Source of the DNA: Murinocardiopsis flavida
GTDB lineage: Bacteria; Actinomycetota; Actinomycetes; Streptosporangiales; Streptosporangiaceae
Direction of reading: 5' to 3'
NCBI RefSeq assembly: GCF_003014485.1
Contig: NZ_PYGA01000002.1
Span: forward strand, 1-64,000
DNA length: 64,000 bases
Shown here: positions 18,845 to 27,405 of the stretch, one piece after another
How positions within the stretch are numbered: the first letter of the stretch is position 1
Layout: every line of letters starts with the position of its first letter
Notes under the pieces: model-generated
Seen by the model: the letters and a program-made list of their open reading frames with translations, nothing else
What the model was told of the DNA's origin: nothing
The model's database searches: none
Translations under genes and position numbers: made by a program

Positions 18845-18874
18845 GCGGCGCGTGCGGTGGACCGCACGCGCCGC
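18845..18874. terminator. Terminator hairpin, 13-bp perfect stem
   Basis: GCGGCGCGTGCGG (18845-18857) pairs perfectly with 18862-18874 around TGGA, immediately after the phytase-like stop codon. Confidence 0.75.
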
Positions 18875-18882
18875 CACCACAA

Positions 18883-18914
18883 CCGCGACCGCGCCCGACC
18901 GGGCGCGGTCGCGG
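18883..18914. terminator. Second terminator hairpin, 14-bp perfect stem
   Basis: CCGCGACCGCGCCC (18883-18896) pairs perfectly with 18901-18914 around GACC. Together with the neighbouring hairpin it separates convergent genes. Confidence 0.75.
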
Positions 18915-18967
18915 CGCTGTTGCAGCGCAGTGGTGGCGCTGTCGCGGTTCGCCGGATCAGGCCCGGG

Positions 18968-19777
18968 TCAGGGTTTGCGCGCGACGCCGCCGTATTCCCA
19001 GACGGTCTTCGCTTGGTTGCGGGGCAGGCGCGCCGGCTCGCCGTTGCGCCAGGTGGAGACCTCGACCAGGCCGGGTTCGACGATCTCCAGGCCGTCGAAC
19101 ATCCGGGCGGCCTCCTCGGGTGTGCGCGCACGCCCCCACTCGGCGCCCGACGCCTTCATCTCGCGGGTGAACCGCGCCCCCTCCTCCGGGATGTGGCTCA
19201 CCACGTGCGAGGCCGCCATCCATGAGCCGGACGGGAGCGCGCCGAGCAGGGTCCGCACGAGGCCGAACGGGTCGTCCTCGTCGGGGATGCAGTGCAGCAG
19301 CGAGATGAGCATCAGGGCGACGGGCCGGTCGAAGTCGATCAGCCGGCGCACCTCGGCGGCGTCGAGGATGTCCGACGGCGTGCGGACGTCGGCCGTGATG
19401 ACGGCGGTGTCGTCGTTGTCGGCGAGGATGGCCCTGCCGTGGGCGAGGACGATGGGGTCGTTGTCGACGTAGACGACGGCGGCGCCCGGCTGGTGGCGCT
19501 GCGCGACCTGGTGGACGTTGTCGACGGTCGGCAGCCCCGAGCCGAGGTCGATGAACTGGCGGACGCCGTGCTCGCGCGCGAGGTATTCGACGCTGCGGCC
19601 GAGCCAGGCGCGGTTCTCCTTGCACACCTCGATGGTTTCGGGGGTGTGCTCCATCAACGACGCCAATGCCTGCCGATCGGCCTCGAAATTGTCCTTGCCG
19701 CCGAGGGCCGCATCGTAGATGCGGGCGACGGTGGGCACACCCATGTCGAGTTCTGCTGGCGGGAACTGTCCGCTCAT
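18968..19777 (-). CDS. SAM-dependent methyltransferase, DUF574 (Methyltransf_19) type
   Basis: The 269-residue protein belongs to the actinobacterial S-adenosyl methyltransferase family formerly called DUF574. Family marks are the N-terminal PTVARIYDAALGGKDNFEADR, the SAM-binding IDLGSGLPTVDNVHQVAQ, and VVYVDNDPIVLAHG. The C-terminus ends in WEYGGVARKP. It is cytosolic and Rossmann-like; paralogues are abundant in streptomycete-type genomes and the substrate is unknown. An inverted repeat at 19839-19861 lies about 60-85 bp upstream and may control it. Confidence 0.92.
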   Translation of the reverse strand: MSGQFPPAELDMGVPTVARIYDAALGGKDNFEADRQALASLMEHTPETIEVCKENRAWLGRSVEYLAREHGVRQFIDLGSGLPTVDNVHQVAQRHQPGAAVVYVDNDPIVLAHGRAILADNDDTAVITADVRTPSDILDAAEVRRLIDFDRPVALMLISLLHCIPDEDDPFGLVRTLLGALPSGSWMAASHVVSHIPEEGARFTREMKASGAEWGRARTPEEAARMFDGLEIVEPGLVEVSTWRNGEPARLPRNQAKTVWEYGGVARKP

Positions 19778-19838
19778 GGCACCTCATTCAGCACGGGGAA
19801 GCGTCCGGGGGAAGCGTCGTCCGCATCCTATATCCGCC

Positions 19839-19861
19839 TTATCGGGCCCGGAGTCCGATAA
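19839..19861. promoter_or_regulatory. Inverted repeat upstream of the DUF574 methyltransferase
   Basis: TTATCGG (19839-19845) and CCGATAA (19855-19861) form a perfect 7-bp inverted repeat with a 9-bp spacer. It sits in an AT-richer patch 62-84 bp before the start at 19777, where a promoter is expected. Confidence 0.4.
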
Positions 19862-20030
19862 CCCTAAATCCCGGCTGCTCAGGACGTATTCGTGAATTCC
19901 CGCGATGGATATCGGCGCCCCTGGCGCGAAAAGGGGTCGAATGCCGGGATTGGCGTTTGATCGGCCTTTTTGCCGTTTTCTCGGCGCGGAGTCCCCCACC
20001 CGCTGCGCGTCCGCGCTCCTCACATGCTCC

Positions 20031-21194
20031 TCACATCAGGACGACCTGGCGGACCGCCTCGCCCGACGCGAGGCGGTCGAAGCCCTCGTTCACCTCGTCC
20101 AGGCTCAGGCGGCCGGACAGCAGTTCGGTGACGGGCAGCAGCCCGCGTTTGTAGAGGGAGATGTAGGCGGGGATGTCGCGGGCGGGCACACCGGAGCCGA
20201 GGTAGCTGCCGCGCAGCGTGCGCTCCTGGGCGGCGAGGGTGACCGCGGGGATCGACAGCAGCCGGTCGGGGTGCGGCAGACCGACCGTGACGGTGGTGCC
20301 GCCGGGGCGGGTGGCGAGGTACGCCTGGGCGAGGACGTCGGCGCTGCCGGTGGTGTCGATGACCTTGTCGGCGCCGCCCCCGGTCAGGTCGCGCACCGCC
20401 GCGACCGCGTCCGCGCCGCCGGGCAGCCGGTCGGTGGCGCCGAGGCGCCCGGCGAGGTCGCGCTTTGCCGCCACCGGGTCGACCCCGACGAGCCGCTCCG
20501 CGCCCGCCACCCGCACGCCGAGGACGGCGGACAGGCCCACGCCCCCGAGCCCGAACACCGCGACCCGCTCCCCCGGGCGCACGTCGGCGGCCCTCAGCGC
20601 GGCGCCGACACCGGTGAGGACGGCGCAGCCGAACAGCGCGGCGACCTCGAAGTGCAGGTCGGCGTCGACGCGCACGGCGGAGTCGGCGGAGACCACGATG
20701 GACTCGGCGAACGCGGACACGCCGAGGTGGTGCGCCGGGGCCGAGCCGTCCTCGGCGTACCAGCGCCGGCCGCCGCCGACCAGGTCGCCCGCGCCGTTGG
20801 CGGCGGCGCCGCGCTCGCACAGCGCAGGGCTGCCGTCCAGGCAGCGGGCGCAGGTCCCGCAGGACGCGACGAAGCAGAGCACGACGTGGTCGCCCACCGC
20901 GAACCGCCCCTCGGTGCCCGCGCCGAGCGCCGCCACCTCGCCGGCCGCCTCGTGGCCCAGGACCATCGGCACCGGCCGGGGCCTGTCGCCGTTGACGACC
21001 GAGAGGTCGGAGTGGCACAGCCCGGCGGCGCGCACGCGCACGCGCAGCTCCCCCGGCCCGGGCGGGCGGAGTCCGAGTTCGCGGATGCGGATGGGCCGGG
21101 TCTCGGCGTATGGGCCGGGGTCGCCGATCCGCTCCAGAACGGCGGCGCGCACGGCCGGTGTGTCGGGGGCCGAGGTGTCGGGTGCCGGTGTCAT
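20031..21194 (-). CDS. Zinc-dependent alcohol dehydrogenase
   Basis: The 387-residue medium-chain dehydrogenase has the catalytic zinc site (GLCHSDLSVV with Cys and the LGHEAAGEV Glu), the structural zinc Cys cluster (CGTCARCLDGSPALC) and the Rossmann motif VFGLGGVGLSAVLGVRVAGA. Spacing and the PHPDRLLSIP end resemble class III/S-(hydroxymethyl)mycothiol-type ADHs rather than short zinc-free quinone reductases. Its ATG overlaps the thioesterase stop (ATGA), so the two are translationally coupled. Within the putative acid catabolic locus it could oxidise a hydroxyacyl or alcohol intermediate; a real substrate cannot be named. Confidence 0.9.
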   Translation of the reverse strand: MTPAPDTSAPDTPAVRAAVLERIGDPGPYAETRPIRIRELGLRPPGPGELRVRVRAAGLCHSDLSVVNGDRPRPVPMVLGHEAAGEVAALGAGTEGRFAVGDHVVLCFVASCGTCARCLDGSPALCERGAAANGAGDLVGGGRRWYAEDGSAPAHHLGVSAFAESIVVSADSAVRVDADLHFEVAALFGCAVLTGVGAALRAADVRPGERVAVFGLGGVGLSAVLGVRVAGAERLVGVDPVAAKRDLAGRLGATDRLPGGADAVAAVRDLTGGGADKVIDTTGSADVLAQAYLATRPGGTTVTVGLPHPDRLLSIPAVTLAAQERTLRGSYLGSGVPARDIPAYISLYKRGLLPVTELLSGRLSLDEVNEGFDRLASGEAVRQVVLM

Positions 21195-21697
21195 GGCTTC
21201 CTCCGCAGTTCTTCCAGCGCCGCGCGCAGTTTCCCGTCGATGCGGACCGGCCGCCGGGTGCGCCGGTCGCAGAAGACGTGGGCGAACCGGCCCTCGGCGA
21301 CGAGGGTGCTGCGGTCGCTCCGGTACAGGCCGATCTCGTAGCGGACCGAGGAGTTGCCGAGGTGGCCGACCCGGATCCCGGCGGCGAGGACGTCGGGGAA
21401 GGCGAACTCCGCGGTGTAGACGCAGGAGGACTCGACGCACAGGCCGACGACGGGGCCGTCCCGGAAGTCGAGGCCGCCGCGCTCCACGAGCCACGTGTTG
21501 ATGGCGGTGTCCATGAAGGCGTAGTGGACGGTGTTGTTGACGTGGCCGTAGACGTCGTTGTCGGCCCAGCGCGTGGGGATCTCCGTCCAGTGGGGATAGA
21601 CCGGATCCGTGGCCGGGGCCGTGGCCGGATCCCGGTCCGAATCCCGGTCGGGGCCTGCGCCGGGGCCGGAACCGGGGTCCGCGTCGGCTGCGGTCAT
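21191..21697 (-). CDS. Hotdog-fold acyl-CoA thioesterase (4-hydroxybenzoyl-CoA thioesterase type)
   Basis: The 168-residue protein has a Pro/Asp-rich N-terminal extension of about 30 residues and then a hotdog domain. The motif TRWADNDVYGHVNNTVHYAFMDTAINTWL carries the Asp used for thioester cleavage in the 4-hydroxybenzoyl-CoA thioesterase/YbgC group. The family hydrolyses short-chain or aromatic acyl-CoA in the cytosol. GAAGAGGTGACG precedes the ATG at 21697. The stop overlaps the ADH start by 4 bp. It is separated from the upstream MFS gene by a strong 19-bp hairpin, so it may be transcribed separately or by read-through. Confidence 0.88.
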   Translation of the reverse strand: MTAADADPGSGPGAGPDRDSDRDPATAPATDPVYPHWTEIPTRWADNDVYGHVNNTVHYAFMDTAINTWLVERGGLDFRDGPVVGLCVESSCVYTAEFAFPDVLAAGIRVGHLGNSSVRYEIGLYRSDRSTLVAEGRFAHVFCDRRTRRPVRIDGKLRAALEELRRKP

Positions 21698-21750
21698 CGT
21701 CACCTCTTCGGGGCGTCCTCGTCCGCGGGCGCCGCTGCGCGCCGCCGGTA

Positions 21751-21792
21751 GGCACCGTACCCCGCCGCCCGAAGGCGGCGGGGTACGGTGCC
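21751..21792. terminator. Exceptionally strong hairpin, 19-bp perfect stem with CGAA loop
   Basis: Positions 21751-21769 (GGCACCGTACCCCGCCGCC) pair perfectly with 21774-21792 around CGAA. It lies 60 bp after the MFS stop and 54 bp before the thioesterase start on the same strand. It therefore either terminates the MFS transcript or lowers expression of the last two genes. Confidence 0.8.
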
Positions 21793-21851
21793 CTGCCATG
21801 CGCGGCCGCGGACGGTCCTGGGCGGCGGGTCAGTGTCGAGTCGGCGGCGGG

Positions 21852-23234
21852 TCAGCGGACGGTCGTGCGCGTCAGGGGCAGGTCCTTCGTCTCCCGGAAC
21901 GCCGCGATGATCACGACCGCGCCCACCGCGGCGGCGCCCATGAGGTAGTAGGCGGGGCTGACCGGGCTGCCGGAGGTGGTGACCAGCCAGGTCGCGACGA
22001 ACGGCGCGGTCCCGCCGAACAGGACGTAGGCGGCGGTGTAGCCGACGGCCGAGCCGCTCGCGCGGAGCTGGGCGGGGAACATCTCCACCATCGCGGGGAC
22101 GTTGGAGGTGCCGATCACCGCGACGAGCATCGCGAGGACCGACGTGCCGAGCATCGCGCCCGCCAGTCCCGTCCCCATCAGGGCGAAGGCGGGCACGGTG
22201 AGCAGCACGAAGCCCAGGCACGCCGTGAGGAGCATCGGGCGGCGGCCGAACCGGTCGCTCGCCATCGCCGCGAACGGGCACAGCAGCGAGTAGGCGAGCA
22301 TCGACACGACGCTGGTGAGCAGCGCCTCGGTCTTGCTGAAGTGCAGCGACTCCGACATGTAGGAGATCATGTAGCTGCTCATGAAGTAGTAGCCGATGGC
22401 GTTGGTGATGCTGTACCCGAAGAGGGTGAGGATCTGCCGCCCCGACAGCCGGAACGCGTCGCGCAGCGGACTGCTGCGGACCTCCTCGGAGCGCTGCATC
22501 TCCCGGAACACCGGGGTGTCGTCCAGGCGCGAGCGCAGGTAGAGACCGATGACGCCGAGGGGCCCGGCGATCAGGAACGGCACCCGCCACCCCCAGGAGT
22601 ACAGCGCCTCCTCGCTCAGCGACCCGGTGAGCACCACGCCGACCAGTGAGCCGGCGACCGCCGCGACGCCGACGGTGAGCGGGACCGCGCTCGCGTAGCG
22701 CGCCCGGCGGTCGGCGGGGGCGTACTCCATGATGAAGGAGGAGGCCCCCGTGTACTCGCCGCCGGTGGAGAACCCCTGCACGGTGCGCATCAGCAGCAGC
22801 AGGACGGGCGCCGCCAGGCCGATGGTGGCGTACCCGGGCAGCAGCCCGATCGCGAAGGTCGAACCGCTCATGCAGAGGACGCTCAGGGCGAGGGCCCGGT
22901 TGCGGCCGATCCGGTCGCCGTAGTGGCCGAAGAACAGCGCTCCGAGCGGGCGCGCGATGAACCCCGCCGCGAAGATCGCCCAGGTCGCCAGCAGTGCGGC
23001 GGCGGGGTCGAACTGGGGGAAGAACAGCACGGCGATGGTCGCCGACATGACGGCGTAGGCGCCGGAGTCGAACCATTCCACGAAGTTGCCGATGGCCGTG
23101 GCGACGGTGACCTTGCGGCGGACCCGCGCCAGCGCGGCGGGGTCGGTGGCGGGGTCGGTGGCAGGTTCTTTGGCGGGCTCGGCGGCCGGGTTGCCGCCCG
23201 GCTCGGCCGGGGGCGGCTGGTCGTCTCTCAGCAT
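21852..23234 (-). CDS. MFS transporter, metabolite:H+ symporter (MHS) type
   Basis: The 460-residue protein has twelve predicted transmembrane helices after an acidic N-terminal tail. It shows the MHS/shikimate-proline symporter signature: IGNFVEWFDSGAYAVMSATIAVLFFPQ in TM1, RPLGALFFGHYGDRIGRNRAL in the TM2-3 loop, and GFSTGGEYTGASSFIMEYAPADRRARYAS around TM4. These proteins import organic acids, amino acids or osmolytes with protons at the cytoplasmic membrane. The position next to an acyl-CoA ligase and enoyl-CoA hydratase suggests uptake of an organic or aromatic acid that is then activated to a CoA thioester. A 163-bp gap separates it from the ligase gene. Confidence 0.9.
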   Translation of the reverse strand: MLRDDQPPPAEPGGNPAAEPAKEPATDPATDPAALARVRRKVTVATAIGNFVEWFDSGAYAVMSATIAVLFFPQFDPAAALLATWAIFAAGFIARPLGALFFGHYGDRIGRNRALALSVLCMSGSTFAIGLLPGYATIGLAAPVLLLLMRTVQGFSTGGEYTGASSFIMEYAPADRRARYASAVPLTVGVAAVAGSLVGVVLTGSLSEEALYSWGWRVPFLIAGPLGVIGLYLRSRLDDTPVFREMQRSEEVRSSPLRDAFRLSGRQILTLFGYSITNAIGYYFMSSYMISYMSESLHFSKTEALLTSVVSMLAYSLLCPFAAMASDRFGRRPMLLTACLGFVLLTVPAFALMGTGLAGAMLGTSVLAMLVAVIGTSNVPAMVEMFPAQLRASGSAVGYTAAYVLFGGTAPFVATWLVTTSGSPVSPAYYLMGAAAVGAVVIIAAFRETKDLPLTRTTVR

Positions 23235-23397
23235 GCTGGACTCCTCGGAGGTCGGTGCGCGAACGCGGTGCGGGGCGGGCCCGCGGCCGCCCGAGCCCGA
23301 GGGCGGGTGCGGGCGTATCGGTCGTTACGAGTGATTGCGGGTGGTCGCGGGTGGTTGCTCGTGACTGCCGGTGGTCGCGGCGGGTGGCGGAGCCGGG

Positions 23398-25038
23398 TCA
23401 GTCCCCCGGCGCGGCGTCGCGGGCGCGCAGCTGCGCCCGCTGGACCTTGCCGGTGGCGGACCGCGGCAGGCGGTCGACGAAGGCGACCTCCCTCGGGTAG
23501 GCGAAGCGGGAGTAGGAGTCCTTGGCGAACCGGGAGATCTCCGCGGCCAGTTCGGCGCCGGCGGTGTACCCCTCCGCCAGTTCGATCCACGCCTTGACCA
23601 GGTGTCCGCGCAGCGGGTCGGGCAGGCCCACGACGCCCGCGTCGGCGACGGCGGGGTGCTCGCGCAGGGCCGCCTCCACCTCGTAGGGGCCCACCCGGTA
23701 GCCGGACGTCTTGATCACGTCGTCGGTGCGGCCGAGGAACCAGTAGTACCCGTCGGCGTCCATGACGGCCTGGTCCTTGGTGCGGTACCAGGTGCCGCCG
23801 AAGCTCTCCTCTGTCGCCTCGGGGCGGTTCCAGTAGCCCAGCGGGAACTGGGGGTTGCTGCGGGCGCGCAGGCACACCTCGCCGGGGGTCCCCTGGTCGA
23901 CCGGGCGGTCGTGCGCGTCGAGGAGCGCCACGTCCCAGCCGGGCAGCGGGCGTCCCATGGAGCCCGGTTTGACGGGGACGCCGGGGAAGTTGCCGAGCAG
24001 CGGGTAGGACTCGGTCGACCCGTAGTAGTCGAGCAGGGTCACGCCGAACTGCTCCCGGAACCAGGAGATCAGGTCACCGGTGAGGGGCTCGTTGGCGGAG
24101 CACACCGTGTGCAGGGCCTGGGGGTGGCGCGTCCCCGCGTCGGGGACGTCGGCGCGCAGTTTGCGCAGGAAGGTGGGGTTCACCAGGGCCGTGGTCACCT
24201 TGGCGCGGGCCATGGCGGCGAGCAGACCTTCGGGGTCGAACCCGGCGGCCGGGCGGTAGACCAGGTGGGTGGCTCCGGCCCGCAGCGGGCCCATGAGCTT
24301 CGCCATCGACCACGCCCAGTCGCCGGCGCCGTAGAACACGTCGCCGGGGCCCAGGCCGTGGCAGTACGTGAACTCGTTGTGGCCGAGGAGGGTGCGGTGC
24401 GCGTGCACGATCCCCTTGGCCGGGCCGGTCGTCCCGGAGGTGTAGAAGATGAGCGCCGGGTCGTCCGCCCTGGTGTCGGCGGTGGTGAACTCCGGCGGGT
24501 GGGCGCCAACGGCGGGGTCGTCGACGTCGAGGACCGCGATCCCCTCCCCCGCGGTCCCCTCTCCGGCAATAGCCGTGGCGCGCTCCAGCGCCGCCGATTC
24601 GGTGACCAGGACGCGGGCGCCGGAGTCGGCGAGCCGATAGGCGATCGGCTCGTCGGCCCACAGCAGCGACATGGTGACCAGGACGGCGCCGGTGCGGAGC
24701 ACCCCCAGGTAGGTGGCCGGGGTGTCGGGGCGCTGCGGCAGCAGGACGGCCACCCGGTCGCCCTTGCGCACGCCGAGGGCGTGCAGGTGGGCGGCGACCC
24801 GGTTGGAGCGGTCCCGGACCTGCGCCCAGGACACCTCCTCGCTGTGCCCGGTGTGGTCCTGGAAGACGAGGGCCGTCCACTCGCCCGGGTGGTGGTCGGC
24901 CACGTCGGCGGCCATGTTGTAGTGCTCGGGGACCTCCCACCGGTGCTCCGCGCAGAGCCGCCGGTAGTGGGCGTCGCCCGCTGCCAGCTCGGCCGCGCTC
25001 GGCCCTGCCGGTCCGGGGGTGGTGTCCGTCGTGCTCAC
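23398..25038 (-). CDS. AMP-dependent acyl-CoA synthetase/ligase
   Basis: The 546-residue ANL-superfamily enzyme has the ATP motif LIFYTSGTTGPAKGI (about residues 180-195), the adenylate motif YYGSTESYP, and the hinge Asp in WYRTKDQAVMDADGYYWFLGRTDDVIKTSGYRVGPYEVE. The C-terminal catalytic Lys lies in LPRSATGKVQR. Overall it resembles medium-chain/benzoate-type acyl-CoA synthetases with an N-terminal RWEVPEHYNMAADV stretch. It should convert an acid plus ATP and CoA to acyl-CoA in the cytosol. The substrate is unknown; neighbours suggest that an imported acid is degraded via CoA intermediates. Confidence 0.92.
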   Translation of the reverse strand: MSTTDTTPGPAGPSAAELAAGDAHYRRLCAEHRWEVPEHYNMAADVADHHPGEWTALVFQDHTGHSEEVSWAQVRDRSNRVAAHLHALGVRKGDRVAVLLPQRPDTPATYLGVLRTGAVLVTMSLLWADEPIAYRLADSGARVLVTESAALERATAIAGEGTAGEGIAVLDVDDPAVGAHPPEFTTADTRADDPALIFYTSGTTGPAKGIVHAHRTLLGHNEFTYCHGLGPGDVFYGAGDWAWSMAKLMGPLRAGATHLVYRPAAGFDPEGLLAAMARAKVTTALVNPTFLRKLRADVPDAGTRHPQALHTVCSANEPLTGDLISWFREQFGVTLLDYYGSTESYPLLGNFPGVPVKPGSMGRPLPGWDVALLDAHDRPVDQGTPGEVCLRARSNPQFPLGYWNRPEATEESFGGTWYRTKDQAVMDADGYYWFLGRTDDVIKTSGYRVGPYEVEAALREHPAVADAGVVGLPDPLRGHLVKAWIELAEGYTAGAELAAEISRFAKDSYSRFAYPREVAFVDRLPRSATGKVQRAQLRARDAAPGD

Positions 25039-25154
25039 TGCGTGCTGCTCCTGTGTTGAAGGCGGGTGTTGGAGGAGGGCGCCCGTGGTGGGTCCGGGCG
25101 CCCGGAGTCGGATACAGAGTCGGGTTCGAGGCCGCGTGCGGGGCCGGGTGCGGG

Positions 25155-25955
25155 TCAGCGGCGCTTTTCGAGGAAGCGGCGCATCTCGCGCTGCGGCTCC
25201 CCGGTGGCGTAGGCGGCCCGGTGGACCTCCTTCGCCGCGTCGATCGACTCCTCGAGCGCCGCGTCGTCGATGGCGCGCAGCCGGGACTTGGTGAGGGCGA
25301 CGGCCCCGGGCGGGAGTTCGGCGAGGCGCCCGGCGAGGGCGACCGCCTCTTCGAGGACCGCGTCGGCGGGGACGAGCGCGGTGAGCAGCCCGAGGCGGTG
25401 GGCTTCGGCGCCGTCGACCAGTTCACCGGTCAGGGTGAACTCGATCGTCTTCGCCTTGCCGAGGATGTCCCACATCGCCCAGATCCCGGTGATGCTGGGG
25501 ATCCCCGACCGGACCTCCGGCTGGCCCATGCGCACGCCGTCGTGGCCGATGCGCAGGTCGGCGAGCAGGCTGAACTGGAATCCGGATCCGGCTGCGACGC
25601 CGTTGACGGCGGCGACCGTCGGCTTGTCGAGCCCGCGGATGGCGCGGTAGAGGGTGGCGAAGTCGTCGATCCAGCCCTCGGCGGCCGCGTGGTCGTCGGG
25701 GTCGAAGGAGGCGGTCTCGGCGAGGTCCTGGCCGGCGCAGAACGCGCGCCCGGCGCCGGTGATGACGACGGCGCGGCAGCGCTCGTCCCGCCCTGCCTCG
25801 GCGAACGCCTCGACCAGGCGGGTGCGCATGGCGTGCGTCCAGGCGTTCAGCTTCTCGGGGCGGTTCAGGGTGACGACCGCGACCGTTCCGGGCCCGGCCT
25901 CCTCGTAGCGCAGCAGGACCGCGTCCTCGGTCCCGCCGGTTGCCGATGTCGCCAT
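25155..25955 (-). CDS. Enoyl-CoA hydratase/isomerase family protein
   Basis: The 266-residue crotonase-fold protein shows TLNRPEKLNAWTHAM, the oxyanion-hole region ITGAGRAFCAGQDL, and AAVNGVAAGSGFQFSLLADLRIG. A LysR-divergent promoter region lies upstream. The acid/base position of true hydratases is occupied by RSGIPSITGIW rather than the usual Glu-containing loop, so it may be a hydrolase or isomerase variant. ATG 25955 follows GAAGGGAAG; the longer frame adds MCICEGKF without better support. It is the first gene of the locus running down to 20031. Confidence 0.87.
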   Translation of the reverse strand: MATSATGGTEDAVLLRYEEAGPGTVAVVTLNRPEKLNAWTHAMRTRLVEAFAEAGRDERCRAVVITGAGRAFCAGQDLAETASFDPDDHAAAEGWIDDFATLYRAIRGLDKPTVAAVNGVAAGSGFQFSLLADLRIGHDGVRMGQPEVRSGIPSITGIWAMWDILGKAKTIEFTLTGELVDGAEAHRLGLLTALVPADAVLEEAVALAGRLAELPPGAVALTKSRLRAIDDAALEESIDAAKEVHRAAYATGEPQREMRRFLEKRR

Positions 25956-26105
25956 GAACTTCCCTTCACAAATGCACAACCGGTGACGGTGTCGATGCCG
26001 GTCGCTTTTCGGTTCGGTGGGCGCCTCACCTCGGTGGCGAGCCGCTGAACGTCATGCAAACAGGTGATCCACACCACCGTCCAACACCGTTAGCGACTCA
26101 TGGTG

Positions 26106-26120
26106 ATATCGAGTCGATAT
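26106..26120. promoter_or_regulatory. LysR-type operator (T-N11-A) between divergent genes
   Basis: ATATCGA (26106-26112) and TCGATAT (26114-26120) form a perfect 7-bp inverted repeat around a single G. It satisfies the T-N11-A rule (T26107, A26119) for LysR-type regulators. It overlaps an alternative ATG at 26119 and ends ten bases before the preferred LysR start, as expected for autoregulation plus control of the divergent catabolic genes. Confidence 0.65.
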
Positions 26121-26130
26121 GATCGCGGCC

Positions 26131-27048
26131 ATGGAACTGCGGCATCTGCGCTATTTCACGGTTCTGGCCGAGGAACTGCATTTCGGTCATGCCGCGGCGC
26201 GCCTGCACATGGCGCAGCCCCCGCTGTCCCAGCGGATCCGCGACCTCGAACGCGAGCTCGGGGTCCGGCTGTTCGACCGCACCCGCCACAAGGTCCGGCT
26301 GACCGAGGCCGGTGCGCTCCTGCTGGAGCACGCGCGCCCCGTCCTCCAGAGCGCGGAGGCCGCGCACGAGGCGATGCGCCGAATCCGCCCCGGCGAGAGC
26401 GGTGTGCTGCGCGCGGGCGTGCCGCCCGACACCGTCCCCGCCACGCTGCGGACCCTGGTCGCGGAGTTCACCCGGGAGGCGCCCGACGCGCTGATCGACC
26501 TCCAGGAGATGACCACCGACGAGCAGCTCGCCGCGCTGCGCGAGGGCCTGCTCGACGCGGGCATGGTGCGCCACCCCTGCGACACCGCGGGGCTGGAGTG
26601 CGGGCCGATCGCCCGCCGCGCGCTCGGCGTCGTACTGCCCGTTGACCACGAACAGGCCGGGGCCGGGACGGTCGACCTGCGCGACCTCAACGGCCAGCCG
26701 CTGGTGATCTTCCCCCGCGCCATGGCGCCGCGGCTCTACGACCACGTCCTGTCGGTGTGCGGGTCCGCCGGGTTCCGCCCCGGTGCCATCCGGCACGCGC
26801 GCAACCCCCACTTCAGCAACGGACTGGTGCTGGCCGGGCGCGGCGTCCACCTCAACGAGCGCCCGCACAGCGGGCCGCCCGAAGGGCTGTGCTGGCGCCC
26901 GCTGGCCGACACCCCCTTGTCCTGGCAGACGTCGACCGTGTGGGCGCCGCGCCGGCGCCACCCCATGATCGACGTGTTCAGCGAGGCGGCGACCGCCGGA
27001 CTGGCCGCAGCGGGCCACCTGACCGGCGCGGAGGGTTCACCGCTCTGA
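26131..27048 (+). CDS. LysR family transcriptional regulator of the acid-catabolic locus
   Basis: The protein of about 305 residues begins MELRHLRYFTVLAEELHFGHAAARLHMAQPPLSQRIRDLERELGVRLFDRT, a textbook LysR winged helix (about 1-60). It continues with a periplasmic-binding-protein-like effector domain. ATG 26131 is preferred because LysR proteins usually start at this point and because the operator repeat overlaps the in-frame ATG at 26119. It is divergent from the enoyl-CoA hydratase gene and likely activates the locus in response to its acid or CoA intermediate. Confidence 0.9.
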   Translation: MELRHLRYFTVLAEELHFGHAAARLHMAQPPLSQRIRDLERELGVRLFDRTRHKVRLTEAGALLLEHARPVLQSAEAAHEAMRRIRPGESGVLRAGVPPDTVPATLRTLVAEFTREAPDALIDLQEMTTDEQLAALREGLLDAGMVRHPCDTAGLECGPIARRALGVVLPVDHEQAGAGTVDLRDLNGQPLVIFPRAMAPRLYDHVLSVCGSAGFRPGAIRHARNPHFSNGLVLAGRGVHLNERPHSGPPEGLCWRPLADTPLSWQTSTVWAPRRRHPMIDVFSEAATAGLAAAGHLTGAEGSPL

Positions 27049-27293
27049 CGCCTTCTCCGGGCCTCTGTACCTCTCCCGCACCACCGACGCCGACGCGACC
27101 TCGGAGAAGGCCCGCACGGTCTACGACCCGGGCTGGGGCGCGGCCACCCAGCGCGCGAAGGCCATGGTGCGGCCGGACGGCTCCCTCGCCGCGGGGTCGA
27201 CGTTCGTGTCCGTCTTCCCGCGCACCACCAGCGGCGGCGCCGACAACCCCACCGACGTCTGCGCCTCGTTCACCCCCGGCCTGCCGACGTCAC
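27047..27293 (+). pseudogene. Probable gene remnant of unknown family
   Basis: Immediately after the LysR stop codon, frame 2 reads DAFSGPLYLSRTTDADATSE and then YDPGWGAATQRAKAMVRPD and STFVSVFPRTTSGGADNP. This composition looks like real secreted or enzymatic protein, unlike the Arg/Pro-rich shadows around it. It has no start codon with a ribosome binding site, and the protein-like character fades after about 27290, where the frame continues as antisense of the serine hydrolase. I read it as the leftover of a truncated gene; the family is not recognised. Confidence 0.35.
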
Positions 27294-27405
27294 GACGGCG
27301 GGCGCGCCCGGCACCGGCGGACCGGTGGATCCGCGCGTGCTCTCCGGGCCCGCCTGATCCGGGCGGCCACGCGACCCAGCGGCGTTGCGCGCAGTTCGCA
27401 CCAGG

